Part shown: piece after piece, positions 43,335 to 52,800 of the stretch
Layout: the number at the start of each line of letters is the position of its first letter
Numbering within the stretch: position 1 is the first letter of the stretch
DNA from: Mycobacterium kubicae
GTDB taxonomy: Bacteria; Actinomycetota; Actinomycetes; Mycobacteriales; Mycobacteriaceae
Length of the DNA stretch: 64,000 bases
Reading direction: 5' to 3'
Assembly: GCF_015689175.1 (NCBI RefSeq)
Contig: NZ_CP065047.1
Span: 2,108,001 to 2,172,000, forward strand
Notes under the pieces: model-generated
Told to the model about the DNA's origin: nothing
Databases searched by the model: none
What the model saw: the letters and a program-made list of their open reading frames with translations, nothing else
Program-made: the position numbers and the translations under genes

Positions 43335-43382
43335 GTGCCCGCCTCACAGCGACAAACCGAGGTGTCGCTGTGAGGCGGGCAC
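43335..43382. terminator. Perfect 20-bp hairpin between pdxT and yebC
   Basis: Arms at 43335-43354 and 43363-43382 are exact inverse complements over 20 bases, with an 8-base loop (AACCGAGG) between. It starts 45 bases after the pdxT stop and ends 121 bases before yebC. No U-tract follows on either strand, so it could be a factor-dependent or U-less terminator, an mRNA 3'-end stabiliser, or one copy of a genome-wide palindromic repeat. Confidence 0.6.
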
Positions 43383-43503
43383 TTCGGCACCTGCCGCCAA
43401 GCCGGTCGGGGAGTGGTCGGACAACCGCACTGGGCCGCCCACCCGGATCACCACATAGACTCGTTGGGCGACTTTCATGCAACAAGAGGGGTAAGAGACA
43501 CCG

Positions 43504-44256
43504 ATGAGCGGCCATTCCAAGTGGGCCACCACCAAACACAAGAAGGCCGTGATCGACGCTCGCCGCGGCAAGATGTTCGCCCGGCTGATCAAGAACATCG
43601 AGGTTGCGGCCCGCGTCGGCGGCGGTGACCCCGCCGGCAACCCGACGCTGTACGACGCGATCCAGAAGGCCAAGAAAAGCTCGGTGCCCAATGACAACAT
43701 CGAGAAAGCGCGCAAGCGCGGCGCCGGTGAAGAGGCCGGCGGGGCCGACTGGCAGACCATTACCTACGAGGGCTACGGCCCCAACGGCGTCGCGGTGCTG
43801 GTCGAGTGCCTGACCGACAACCGCAACCGGGCCGCCAGTGAGGTCCGGGTCGCGATGACGCGCAACGGCGGCACCATGGCCGACCCTGGCTCGGTCGCCT
43901 ACCTGTTCAGCCGCAAAGGGGTCATCACCCTGGAGAAGAACGGGCTCACCGAAGACGACGTGTTGACCGCGGTGCTGGAGGCCGGTGCTGAAGACGTCAA
44001 CGATCTGGGTGACAGCTTCGAGATCATCTCCGAACCGTCCGATCTGGTCGCGGTGCGCAGCGCCTTGCAGGAGGCGGGCATCGACTACGACTCCGCCGAG
44101 GCGGGTTTTCAGCCGTCGGTGACCGTCCCGCTCGACGCCGAGGGCGCGGCCAAGGTCATGAAACTCGTCGACGCGCTCGAAGACAGCGACGACGTCCAGG
44201 ACGTCTACACCAACGCCGACATCCCCGACGAGATACTGGCGCAGATCGAGGCTTAG
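43504..44256 (+). CDS. yebC: YebC/PmpR-family translation or regulatory factor
   Basis: The 250-residue protein is a typical Yeb[21 protein letters not shown], then [22 protein letters not shown], followed by the three-domain layout with [14 protein letters not shown] and [19 protein letters not shown]. Some members bind DNA as regulators, and recent work on the family links others to ribosomes at proline stretches; which applies here is unknown. ATG 43504 follows GAGGGGTAAGAGA. It ends 4 bases into the convergent DUF2617-like gene. It matches M. tuberculosis Rv2603c. Confidence 0.97.
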   Translation: MSGHSKWATTKHKKAVIDARRGKMFARLIKNIEVAARVGGGDPAGNPTLYDAIQKAKKSSVPNDNIEKARKRGAGEEAGGADWQTITYEGYGPNGVAVLVECLTDNRNRAASEVRVAMTRNGGTMADPGSVAYLFSRKGVITLEKNGLTEDDVLTAVLEAGAEDVNDLGDSFEIISEPSDLVAVRSALQEAGIDYDSAEAGFQPSVTVPLDAEGAAKVMKLVDALEDSDDVQDVYTNADIPDEILAQIEA

Positions 44257-44768
44257 TCGCGGGGCGCCCACCGGCTCGCGGTGTGCACCACCATCCCGCC
44301 GGTGCCCAACGGGCGGCGCGGATACAGGTGCCAGGTCTGCCATTGCCAGCCGGATTCGTCGGGGTGTGCGCACAGCGCCGTCAATGCGGCGTCGTCCCCT
44401 GGAAAGACTCCGCCCAGCCAGCCGGTCTCGTCGCGGCAGCGTCGGCGTAGGTTCTGGGCGATTGCCCGAAATGTCGCCTCGTCCTGGCTATCGGTCTTGG
44501 ACTGCAGGCAGTAGCCGGGGGCTTCGGTGCGCTCCGGCAAGCCGCCGCCCACGCTCGCGGTGCAGGACACCTGCTCGGAGAAGCTGCGGCCGCCATGGTC
44601 GATGGTGATCACATGGGATGCGCCCAGGACGCCTAACAACAGCGTGCCGCCGGCAGGGTGGTCCAGTCGCCAGGTGGCCAACGGCTGAGGTGCGGGCCCG
44701 TTGAGCGCCAGCGCCAGCCGGGCCCCGGACACGTCGGCCGGCGCTACCGCGAGCCGATGCAGCGGCAC
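44253..44768 (-). CDS. DUF2617-like protein
   Basis: The 171-residue protein has the features I associate with DUF2617: an [21 protein letters not shown] opening split here as [33 protein letters not shown], the cluster [17 protein letters not shown] and [11 protein letters not shown] near the end. Function is unknown. In related actinobacteria such genes accompany speE (spermidine synthase) operons, and M. tuberculosis has speE and linked genes at this spot (from memory), so this may be the last piece of that set. It starts at GTG 44768. Confidence 0.65.
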   Translation of the reverse strand: MPLHRLAVAPADVSGARLALALNGPAPQPLATWRLDHPAGGTLLLGVLGASHVITIDHGGRSFSEQVSCTASVGGGLPERTEAPGYCLQSKTDSQDEATFRAIAQNLRRRCRDETGWLGGVFPGDDAALTALCAHPDESGWQWQTWHLYPRRPLGTGGMVVHTASRWAPRD

Positions 44769-44813
44769 CGAGCCGGCCCTACCGTGACGAACACGCTTCG
44801 AAGTTAACAGCCC

Positions 44814-45671
44814 TCAGCGTGGCGGTGGCGCGCCGATCACCTGGTGCAGGAACGCACCGATCCGGGCGGCCGTCGCCTCGGGCTGGTCCAGCATGGTCAA
44901 CACGTAGGCATCCTCGATGAGCTGCAGCTGCGCGTTGGGCATCAGCTTGGTCAGCTGCTGCGCATGCCGCATCGGCATCACCGGGTTGTCGCTCCACAAC
45001 ACCAGCGCTGGGCCGGAGAAGCCGGCCAGCGCATTGGTCGCCCGGATCAGCTCGTCGCGCCGGAATTTGCTGTGCCCGTACTTGACCAGGTCCGCGCGCA
45101 CCCGCTTGTCGGCCAGGCCGGGCGCCAACCATTTCTCGACAATGCCCTGTGGCACCGGCTTTTTGGCCATCTGGCCGAAAAGCAGCCATCGGCGGCGCAG
45201 CCAGCCGATCCGGAGTTGCCGCATCGCCAGGGAGACCGTGGCGGCATTGCGGGTGGCCAGCCAGGCAACCTTGCCCGGAAACCCGGGCGGGAAATTCTCG
45301 AACGCTTCGCTCGGGCAGATCACCAGCCGGCCAACGCGTGTGTCGCGGCCCTTGTCGGTGAGCAGCAACGCTCCACCCCAGTCGCTCACCACGAGCGTCA
45401 CGTCCCGCAGGTCGAGCGCGTCGAGGAAGTCGGCGACGATGCCGACCATTCCGGGCATGGTCAGGTCGGCGTCAGGGCGCATCGGGATGCGGTGACCGCC
45501 CATCGGGAGCACCGGCAGCAGGTAGCGAAACCCCGACGGCAACAGCGGGAGCGCCAAGTCCCATTGCGCGTCGTTCATCAGCAAGCCGTGCAACAGCACG
45601 ACGGGTGGTCCCTGCGGGTCGCCCTCCTCGCGGTACTCCAGTGTTCCGGCGGCGACTTCCACGGTGCGCAT
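44814..45671 (-). CDS. Alpha/beta hydrolase-fold protein lacking the usual catalytic His
   Basis: The protein has a hydrolase fold with VVLLHGLLMNDAQWD (oxyanion) and a nucleophile elbow VVSDWGGALLL with Asp, as in haloalkane dehalogenases and epoxide hydrolases. The position where GH normally supplies the catalytic His reads LIEDAYVLTMLDQPE, so the His is replaced by Tyr or lost. It may be catalytically altered or non-hydrolytic. ATG 45671 follows AAGGG; ATG 45698 is an alternative inside the operator region. It is divergent from, and likely controlled by, the TetR gene at 45738. Confidence 0.82.
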   Translation of the reverse strand: MRTVEVAAGTLEYREEGDPQGPPVVLLHGLLMNDAQWDLALPLLPSGFRYLLPVLPMGGHRIPMRPDADLTMPGMVGIVADFLDALDLRDVTLVVSDWGGALLLTDKGRDTRVGRLVICPSEAFENFPPGFPGKVAWLATRNAATVSLAMRQLRIGWLRRRWLLFGQMAKKPVPQGIVEKWLAPGLADKRVRADLVKYGHSKFRRDELIRATNALAGFSGPALVLWSDNPVMPMRHAQQLTKLMPNAQLQLIEDAYVLTMLDQPEATAARIGAFLHQVIGAPPPR

Positions 45672-45686
45672 CGGCGAGCCCTTCTT

Positions 45687-45717
45687 TAGAACGATCATTC
45701 TAGAACGTATGCTCTAG
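45687..45717. promoter_or_regulatory. Two overlapping palindromes between hydrolase and TetR genes
   Basis: TAGAA-N6-TTCTA (45687-45702) and CTAGA-N8-TCTAG (45700-45717) overlap by three bases between the divergent starts at 45671 and 45738. The tandem TAGAAC repeat is the likely binding site of the adjacent TetR protein, which would repress both genes. Confidence 0.55.
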
Positions 45718-45737
45718 TCTGTTACTGGGAGGCGAAA

Positions 45738-46349
45738 ATGGCAAGGACCACCAAAGAGTCGATCCTCACCGCGGCCACCGAACTGATGCGGCGCAAGGGC
45801 TACGGCGCAGTCGGCATGAAAGACGTGGTCGCGGCGTCCGGCGCGCCAATCGGGTCGCTGTACCACCACTTCCGCGACGGCAAGGTGCAGATCGCCGGCG
45901 AAGCGCTGGCCAACGCCGGAGCGGCCTACGCACTGCTCATCCCGTCGATCATCGACGGCTACACCGACCTGGGCGAGGGCATTGACGCGGCATTCACCCA
46001 GGCCGCCGAGGACATGCGTGATACGGGCTTCGCCAACATGTGCCCGGTGGCCAGCGTGGCCGCCGAAGTAGCCGACACGGTCGAGCCGCTTCGAGACGTC
46101 TGCGCCGATGTGTTCCGCGGCTGGTTCGACTACGGCGCCGCGTATTTCGTCGGGCGCGGCGTGGCGCCCGAGGTCGCCAGAGAGGTCATCGTCGCACTGG
46201 TCGCGGCGCTGGAAGGGGCGTTCGTGCTGGCCCGCACGCTGCGGGATACCGAGCCGCTGCTGACGGCCGGACGCGTGCTGGGCGCGCAATATCGTGGCGT
46301 GGCGTTGGCACCGCGTGTCGCGACGGCCGGTGTCGGGCCGGGCCGCTAG
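45738..46349 (+). CDS. TetR-family regulator (LmrA/YxaF type)
   Basis: The 203-residue protein has the DNA-binding domain at residues 5-52 ([21 protein letters not shown] then [13 protein letters not shown]), and the GSLYHHFxxGK pattern plus the C-terminal [12 protein letters not shown] place it with the LmrA/YxaF group, whose C-terminal domain binds planar aromatic ligands such as flavonoids in known members. GGGAGG precedes ATG 45738. It is divergent from the hydrolase gene and followed by ruvC, whose SOS box starts 5 bases after its stop. Confidence 0.9.
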   Translation: MARTTKESILTAATELMRRKGYGAVGMKDVVAASGAPIGSLYHHFRDGKVQIAGEALANAGAAYALLIPSIIDGYTDLGEGIDAAFTQAAEDMRDTGFANMCPVASVAAEVADTVEPLRDVCADVFRGWFDYGAAYFVGRGVAPEVAREVIVALVAALEGAFVLARTLRDTEPLLTAGRVLGAQYRGVALAPRVATAGVGPGR

Positions 46350-46353
46350 GCTA

Positions 46354-46369
46354 TCGAACAGCTGTTCGG
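46354..46369. promoter_or_regulatory. LexA-type SOS box upstream of ruvC
   Basis: The site TCGAAC-AGCT-GTTCGG matches the mycobacterial SOS box TCGAAC-N4-GTTCGA at 11 of 12 conserved positions. It lies 29 bases before the ruvC GTG and just after the TetR stop. LexA control of ruvC is established in M. tuberculosis, so DNA damage is expected to induce ruvCAB here. Confidence 0.85.
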
Positions 46370-46398
46370 GCCGAATGCACAAGGTAGGGGCGGTTGCG

Positions 46399-46953
46399 GT
46401 GCGGGTGATGGGAGTCGACCCCGGGTTGACACGATGCGGCCTATCCCTGGTCGAAAGTGGGCGCGGCCGACAGATCACGGCTCTCGACGTAGACGTGGTG
46501 CGCACCCCCGCGGAGGCGGCGCTGGCCAAACGGCTGCTGGCTATCAGCGACGCCGTCGAACATTGGCTGGACACCCACCGGCCCGACGTGCTGGCCATCG
46601 AGCGCGTGTTCTCCCAGCACAACGTCTCCACGGTGATGGGCACCGCGCAGGCAGGCGGCGTGATCGCTTTGGCCGCGGCCAAGCGTGACATCGACGTGCA
46701 CTTCCACACCCCCAGCGAGGTCAAGGCCGCCGTGACCGGCAACGGCGCCGCCGACAAGGCTCAGGTCACCGCGATGGTCACCAGAATCCTTGCGCTACAA
46801 GCCAAACCGACACCAGCCGATGCCGCCGACGCGCTGGCTCTGGCGATCTGCCACTGCTGGCGGGCGCCGATGCTGGCCCGTCTGGCCAAGGCCGAGGCGA
46901 TGGCGGCCCAGCAACGAAATGCCTACCTGCACAAGCTGAAAGCCGCCCGATGA
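46399..46953 (+). CDS. ruvC: Crossover junction endodeoxyribonuclease RuvC
   Basis: The 184-residue nuclease cuts Holliday junctions symmetrically. The acidic residues are in [12 protein letters not shown] (first Asp), [11 protein letters not shown] (Glu) and the late [13 protein letters not shown] (two Asp). GTG 46399 is chosen because upstream codons are not conserved in RuvC and would reach into the SOS box. It overlaps ruvA by 4 bases. The operon ruvC-ruvA-ruvB is intact and in standard order. Confidence 0.97.
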   Translation: MRVMGVDPGLTRCGLSLVESGRGRQITALDVDVVRTPAEAALAKRLLAISDAVEHWLDTHRPDVLAIERVFSQHNVSTVMGTAQAGGVIALAAAKRDIDVHFHTPSEVKAAVTGNGAADKAQVTAMVTRILALQAKPTPADAADALALAICHCWRAPMLARLAKAEAMAAQQRNAYLHKLKAAR

Positions 46954-47546
46954 TTGCCTCGGTCCGTGGTGAGGTGCTCGGCATAGCGCTCGATCACGTG
47001 GTGATCGAGGCGGCCGGGGTCGGGTATCGGGTGAACGCCACCCCGTCGACGCTGGCGACGCTGCGGCAAGGCGCCGAGGCGCGGCTGATCACCGCGATGA
47101 TCGTGCGTGAGGACTCGATGACGCTGTACGGGTTCTGCGATACCGAGACCCGCGACCTGTTCCTGACATTGATGTCGGTGTCGGGCGTCGGGCCGCGACT
47201 GGCGATGGCCACACTGGCCGTGCACGACGCGGCCGCACTGCGGCAAGCGCTGGCCGACGGTGACGTCACCGCTCTGACGCGGGTGCCGGGTATCGGCAAA
47301 CGTGGCGCCGAACGAATGGTGCTGGAGCTGCGGGACAAGATCGGCCCGGTCGGCGCATCCTCGTCCGGAGTCCCGGCGGTCAACGGGCACGCGGTGCGTG
47401 GTCCGGTGGTGGAGGCCTTGGTCGGGCTGGGTTTTGCGGCCAAGCAGGCGGAGGAGGCCACCGACAAGGTGTTGGCCGGTGAGCCGGGTGCCACCACGTC
47501 CAGCGCGCTGCGGGCCGCGCTGTCGCTGCTGGGCAAGGCCCGATGA
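46950..47546 (+). CDS. ruvA: Holliday junction DNA helicase subunit RuvA
   Basis: The 198-residue protein has the RuvA layout: OB-fold N-terminal domain ([28 protein letters not shown] in two parts around residue 20), helix-hairpin-helix repeats [13 protein letters not shown] and [16 protein letters not shown], and the C-terminal domain III ([22 protein letters not shown]). It binds the four-way junction as tetramers and loads RuvB. ATG 46950 overlaps the ruvC stop (ATGA) and its end overlaps ruvB. Confidence 0.97.
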   Translation: MIASVRGEVLGIALDHVVIEAAGVGYRVNATPSTLATLRQGAEARLITAMIVREDSMTLYGFCDTETRDLFLTLMSVSGVGPRLAMATLAVHDAAALRQALADGDVTALTRVPGIGKRGAERMVLELRDKIGPVGASSSGVPAVNGHAVRGPVVEALVGLGFAAKQAEEATDKVLAGEPGATTSSALRAALSLLGKAR

Positions 47547-48583
47547 GAGACGACGACCTGCCGGAGCGCGACGTGTCGCCGGCGTTGACGGTGGGTGAGG
47601 GTGACGTCGACGTCAGCCTGCGGCCGCGTTCGCTGGGGGAGTTCATCGGGCAGGCGCGGGTGCGCGAACAGCTGCAGCTGGTGATCGAGGGGGCCAAGAA
47701 CCGCGGCGGCACTCCGGATCACATCCTGCTGTCCGGGCCGCCGGGGCTGGGGAAGACGTCGCTGGCCATGATCATCGCCGCCGAACTCGGGTCCTCCCTG
47801 CGGGTGACCTCGGGCCCGGCGCTGGAACGCGCCGGCGATCTGGCCGCGATGCTGTCCAACTTGGTCGAACACGATGTGCTGTTCATCGACGAGATTCACC
47901 GCATCGCGCGGCCCGCCGAGGAGATGCTCTACCTGGCGATGGAGGACTTCCGGGTGGACGTGGTGGTCGGCAAAGGGCCGGGCGCCACGTCGATTCCGTT
48001 GGAGGTCGCGCCCTTCACCTTGGTCGGTGCGACCACCCGATCCGGCGCGCTGACGGGTCCGTTGCGCGACCGGTTCGGGTTCACCGCGCACATGGATTTC
48101 TACGAGCCGCCCGAGCTGGAGCGGGTGCTGGCTCGTTCGGCCGGGATTCTGGGTATCGAGTTGGGCGCCGAGGCCGGCGCGGAGATCGCGCGCCGGTCGC
48201 GGGGCACGCCACGGATCGCCAACCGGCTGCTGCGCCGGGTTCGCGACTTCGCCGAGGTGCGCGCCGACGGCATCATCACTCGCGATGTGGCCAAGGCCGC
48301 GTTGGAGGTCTACGACGTCGACGAACTCGGTCTGGACCGGCTGGACCGGGCGGTGTTGTCGGCACTGACCCGCAGTTTCGGCGGAGGGCCCGTCGGGGTG
48401 TCCACGCTGGCGGTGGCGGTCGGGGAGGAGGCGGCCACCGTGGAGGAGGTGTGCGAGCCCTTCCTGGTGCGTGCCGGTATGGTCGCCCGTACCCCGCGAG
48501 GCCGGGTGGCGACCGCGCTGGCCTGGACTCACTTGGGCATGACGCCACCAGCCGGCGTGGCGCAACCAGGGCTGTTCGACTAG
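47543..48583 (+). CDS. ruvB: Holliday junction DNA helicase subunit RuvB
   Basis: The 346-residue AAA+ motor drives branch migration. Walker A is [14 protein letters not shown], Walker B is LFIDEIHR, sensor and arginine-finger regions follow in [20 protein letters not shown], and the C-terminal winged helix ends in [19 protein letters not shown] 47543 overlaps the ruvA stop. The downstream DUF1304 gene follows after 28 bases and may be part of the same transcript. Confidence 0.98.
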   Translation: MRDDDLPERDVSPALTVGEGDVDVSLRPRSLGEFIGQARVREQLQLVIEGAKNRGGTPDHILLSGPPGLGKTSLAMIIAAELGSSLRVTSGPALERAGDLAAMLSNLVEHDVLFIDEIHRIARPAEEMLYLAMEDFRVDVVVGKGPGATSIPLEVAPFTLVGATTRSGALTGPLRDRFGFTAHMDFYEPPELERVLARSAGILGIELGAEAGAEIARRSRGTPRIANRLLRRVRDFAEVRADGIITRDVAKAALEVYDVDELGLDRLDRAVLSALTRSFGGGPVGVSTLAVAVGEEAATVEEVCEPFLVRAGMVARTPRGRVATALAWTHLGMTPPAGVAQPGLFD

Positions 48584-48611
48584 CTGGTCGGACGACAGGA
48601 TAGGAGGCGCC

Positions 48612-48998
48612 ATGCTCACCGCCGCGTTGATAGTCGCCGGGCTGGCCGCGGTATTGCACGTCTACATCTGGACCATGGAGTCGCTGACCTGGACCTCGCC
48701 GCGCACGCGAGCCACCTTCGGGACCACGCGGGAGGAAGCCGAAACCACCAAGCTGCTGGCCTTCAACCAGGGCTTCTACAACCTGTTCCTAGCCATCATC
48801 ACCGGCATCGGCATCGCCGCCGTCGCGACCGGACACCATGGCATCGGGTCGGCGCTGATATTCGCCGGCGTGGGGTCGATGGCCGCTGCTGCGCTGGTTC
48901 TGTTGATCTCCGCACGCGACAAGGCGCGCGCCGCGGTGACCCAAGGCCTGTTCCCGGTGATCGCCATCGTCTTGCTGGTTCTCGCGCTGGCGACTTAA
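48612..48998 (+). CDS. DUF1304 membrane protein
   Basis: The 128-residue protein has four hydrophobic helices (about 3-25, 55-75, 78-100 and 107-126) and the DUF1304 pattern: VLHVYIWTMESLTWTSPRTRATF, then KLLAFNQGFYNLFLA. The function is unknown. AGGAGG precedes ATG 48612 at a good distance. It follows ruvB on the same strand. Confidence 0.85.
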   Translation: MLTAALIVAGLAAVLHVYIWTMESLTWTSPRTRATFGTTREEAETTKLLAFNQGFYNLFLAIITGIGIAAVATGHHGIGSALIFAGVGSMAAAALVLLISARDKARAAVTQGLFPVIAIVLLVLALAT

Positions 48999-49150
48999 CA
49001 CTCAACTTTCACATTGTTAACTGGAGTCACACCTGCAACGGCTTGACCTGGCACGGAAGGCGATAAGAGCGTTGGTATCGATTTCCTAAGAGTCGGCCAA
49101 CGCTGTGCTGCAGCCGGTTACGCCGCCGACTCCTCGGGTATCCGTCGGTC

Positions 49151-49816
49151 ATGAAGCACACAGAAGACCGTCCCGCCCGGATGCGTATGCCACGCTCCCG
49201 CGGCGCGGTGACCGGATTACTGCTAGTCCTCCTCGGGGCCTGGGGTGCGCTGATCCCGTTCGTGGGTCCCAACTTCGATTTCGCCTACACGCCAGGGCAG
49301 TCCTGGACCGCGGCACGCGGCTGGCTCGAGGTGCTCCCGGGTGCCGCCACCGCGGTCGGCGGCTTGCTCCTGATCGTTTCCAGGAACCGTGCCACCGCGA
49401 TGCTCGGCGGCTGGCTGGCCACCTTCGGCGGCGCATGGTTCATAGTCGGCACCACGCTCGCGCCGCTGCTGCGCACCGGGTCCGTCGGCGACCCGGTGGC
49501 CGTCACCGACCGCAAGCGCGCCGTGCTGGAGTTGGCCTACTTCACCGGGCTGGGCACCCTGATCGTCTTCCTGGGCGGTGCCGTGCTGTCCCGCCTGGCG
49601 GTCCGGCTGGCCCGCGACGTCGTGCCCGTCACCCCGGCGACTGCCGTCGAGCCCGCCACGCCGGCGTCGCAGGCGTACGCCCACCCGGTCGAGACGGATC
49701 ACACCGATGTCTCTTCGCAGGCGATGACCGCCCCGCGGCCACAGCAGTACGAGCCCGACGCGGCGCCCCAACGGCGACACGGGTTGTGGCGCCGGCACCA
49801 CGGCGTGAACGCCTGA
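49151..49816 (+). CDS. Membrane protein of unknown function, four spans
   Basis: The 221-residue protein has a basic N-terminus, four hydrophobic segments (about 18-38, 62-80, 86-105 and 128-155) and a hydrophilic, Pro/Ala/His-rich C-terminal tail of about 55 residues that is probably cytoplasmic. GWLEVLPGAATAVGGLLLI and GGWLATFGGAWFIVGTTLAP are the hydrophobic cores. I recognise no family. It ends 10 bases before a bidirectional terminator shared with the PE_PGRS gene. Confidence 0.75.
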   Translation: MKHTEDRPARMRMPRSRGAVTGLLLVLLGAWGALIPFVGPNFDFAYTPGQSWTAARGWLEVLPGAATAVGGLLLIVSRNRATAMLGGWLATFGGAWFIVGTTLAPLLRTGSVGDPVAVTDRKRAVLELAYFTGLGTLIVFLGGAVLSRLAVRLARDVVPVTPATAVEPATPASQAYAHPVETDHTDVSSQAMTAPRPQQYEPDAAPQRRHGLWRRHHGVNA

Positions 49817-49826
49817 CACCTCCCCA

Positions 49827-49862
49827 CCAGAACGCCCAGGCCACGCGGCCTGGGCGTTCTGG
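49827..49862. terminator. Bidirectional terminator hairpin
   Basis: A perfect 16-bp stem (49827-49842 with 49847-49862) with a 4-base loop ACGC lies between the convergent membrane protein gene and the PE_PGRS gene. There is no long U-tract; the strength of the stem and the convergent setting support termination on both strands. Confidence 0.75.
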
Positions 49863-49887
49863 GTGTTCGACACTATGGCGCCAGGCG

Positions 49888-52800
49888 TCAGCTGGACTGG
49901 CCCGCACCGCCGGAGTGGTCGGAGAAGAATTGCTCGTACGCCAAGCCGCCACTGCCGCCTTGTCCAGCCGCGGTGCCGCCCTGACCGCCCTGCGCTGTCT
50001 GTTCGGGTCCGCCGCCGGCACCGCCGGCACTCCCATCACTGCCCGAAGCACCGTTGCCCGCCGAGTTGGGATAGGTGGCGTTCGCCGCGGCACCTTGGCC
50101 ACCTCCGCCGCCGGTACCACCCGAGGACCCGGCACCGCCCGGCCCGCCGATACCAAGGTTTCCCGCGTCCAGGGCAACAGCGGTACCGCCGGCGCCGCCG
50201 TTCCCGCCGGTGCCGCCGGGGCCGCCCGCCGCACCGCCGCCCCCGCCGCCTCCACCCAGCATTGAGCCGAACGCGAGACCGCCTCCCGCGCCGCCACCAC
50301 CGCCGCCTCCGCCCATGCCGGGCGCGTCACCTGCAGCCAATCCGCCGCCTCCTCCGCCACCGCCACTGCCACCGGCGGCAAGTGCATTTTGGGCGGGAGC
50401 GTTGACCTGGCCACCGGTGCCGCCAGTACCGCCAGTGCCGCCTTGGCCAGCGGCGGCTCCGCCGCCTCCAGTGGCGCCGCCTTGGCCACCCGCACCTCCA
50501 CCGCCGCCACCCCCGCCGAGGAGAACGCTTTGGCCGCCGTTGCCGCCGTTGCCGCCGGTACCGCCTGCTCCGCCTTCACCACCACTGGTGCCACCAGCGC
50601 CAGCCGCTCCGCCGGTACCGCCGATGCCGCCCGTGCCGCCCTGGCCGCCGTTCGCGCTGAAGGGCAGCGGGGAACTGCCGGTGTTAATGCCGCCCTGTCC
50701 ACCGGATCCGCCGAAGCCCCCGACGCCGCCTTGACCGCCGGCCCCGCCGCCGATTCCATTGATGCCGGCCCCGCCCGTGCCGCCGGCGCCACCCGCCCCG
50801 CCGGCGCCGCCCTGGTCGCCCTCGGTAGGTGTGGCTCCCGACGTGCCGTTTAGACCAGAAGCACCAGTGCCGCCGGCCCCGCCCGTGCCGCCGGTGCCGC
50901 CAGTGCCGTTGAAGCCCGCTGCGCCGCCGTCGACCTGCGAGCCCGCCGCTCCTGCGGTACCTCCTGTGCCACCCTGACCACCGTGGACGCCCGTGCCGCC
51001 GCCGCTAGGTGCGGTTTCGGTGTAGCCGGCATTGATGCCGCCGTCACCTCCGTTGCCGCCGCGGCCGCCGATGCCGCCGTTTCCTGCGTTCCCGCCGCCG
51101 ACGCCGTTGATGCCGGCGCCGCTGCTGCCGCCCTGTCCGCCCGCGCCACCTTGGCCGCCTTGGTTGCCAGGGGTGGGGTCGAGGCCGTTGAGGCCATCGG
51201 CACCGGTGGCGCCGTCGCCGCCGTTTCCGCCCGTGCCGCCGTTGCCTCCCGTGCCGTTGCCGCCGGCTTTTCCGCCGTCAATGACGGCGCCTGACGCCCC
51301 CGCGCTGCCGCCGGTGCCGCCCTGGCCACCCTGGGCGCCCATGCCGCCGCCGCTGGCCCCGGTGCTGGTGATGCCGATGTTGGTGCCGCCGTTACCGCCG
51401 CCGCCGCCGTTGCCACCGGCGCCGCCGGTGCCGGCCTGTCCGCCACCGCTGCCGTTGATTCCGGCGCCGGCCGTGCCGCCCCGTCCGCCTGCGCCGCCCT
51501 GACCGCCCTGCCCGCCGGCGGTGGGACTCGTGGTGTCGTCGACGCCGTTGGCGCCGGTGGCGCCATTGCCGCCGGTGCCGCCGTGGCCGCCCGTGCCTCC
51601 GGTGCCCACGCTGCCGGCTTTTCCACCGTCGGTGACGGCGCCTGCCGCGCCTGCGGCGCCGCCGGTGCCGCCCTGACCGCCATCAGCGCCCATGCCGCCT
51701 CCGCTGGCTCCGGTGCTGGTGATGCCGGTGTTCGTGCCGCCGTTACCGCCGCCGCCGCCGTTGCCACCGGTGCCGCCGGTGCCAGCCTGCCCGCCACCGC
51801 TGCCGTTGATTCCGGCGCCGGCCGTGCCGCCCCGTCCGCCAGCGCCGCCCTGACCGCCCTGCCCGCCGGCGGTGGGACTCGTGCTGTCGTCGACGCCGTT
51901 GGCGCCGGTGGCGCCATTGCCGCCGGTGCCGCCGTGGCCGCCCGTGCCTCCGGTGCCGATGCTGCCGGCTTTTCCGCCGTCGGTGACGGCGCCTGCCGCG
52001 CCGGCAGCGCCGCCGGTGCCGCCTTGGCCGCCTTGGGCGCCGGCGCCGCCGCCGGTGGCTCCGGTGCTGGTCGTGCCGGTGTTGGTGCCGCCGTTGCCGC
52101 CTGTGCCGCCGCTGCCACCCGTGCCCCCGGTGCCGGCTTGCCCGCCGCCGACTCCGTTAATGCCGGCCCCGCCAGTGCCACCCGTGCCCCCGGCGCCGCC
52201 CTGACCGCCCTGTCCACCCGCAGTCGGGCTGAACATGCTGTTTTTGCCGTCGGCTCCGGTGGCTCCCATACCGCCATTGCCGCCATGACCGCCGGTCCCG
52301 CCGGCGCCATTCGCGCCTGCGGCACCACCGTCGACGCCCATGCCCGCTGCTCCCGCGGCGCCGCCGGTGCCGCCCTGGCCGCCCATGCCGCCGGTGCCGA
52401 CTCCGCCACTGGCGATGCCTGTGTTATTGCCGCCGTTACCGCCGCCGCCCCCGCCGCCGCCAGTGCCGCCGTGACCGCCGGCGCCGCCGCCGACCCCGCC
52501 GATACCGGCGCCACCATTGCCGCCTTGACCGCCCGCCCCGCCTTGCCAGCCCTGCCCACCCATGCTCGGCACGGCAGCTGACATGCCCGCCACGCCAGCA
52601 TCGCCTTGACCGCCGGTACCGCCGGTGCCACCAACACCGCCAGTGCCCGCGCCGCCAGCGTGTCCAGCGGCGCCCAGGAATCCGCCACTGCCGCCGGTCC
52701 CGCCCGCTCCGGCGCTGCCACCGTTGCCGCCAGTGCCGCCTGTGCCGCCGTCGACGCTGTAACCAACGCCGGTACCGCCGGTCCCACCGTGGCCGCCGGT

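Noticed and set aside
42718..44373. 551-codon minus-strand frame antisense to pdxT and yebC
   Set aside because: It spans two conserved plus-strand genes and the hairpin between them; no domain is recognisable.
46994..48619. 541-codon minus-strand frame antisense to ruvA and ruvB
   Set aside because: Antisense shadow of a conserved operon.
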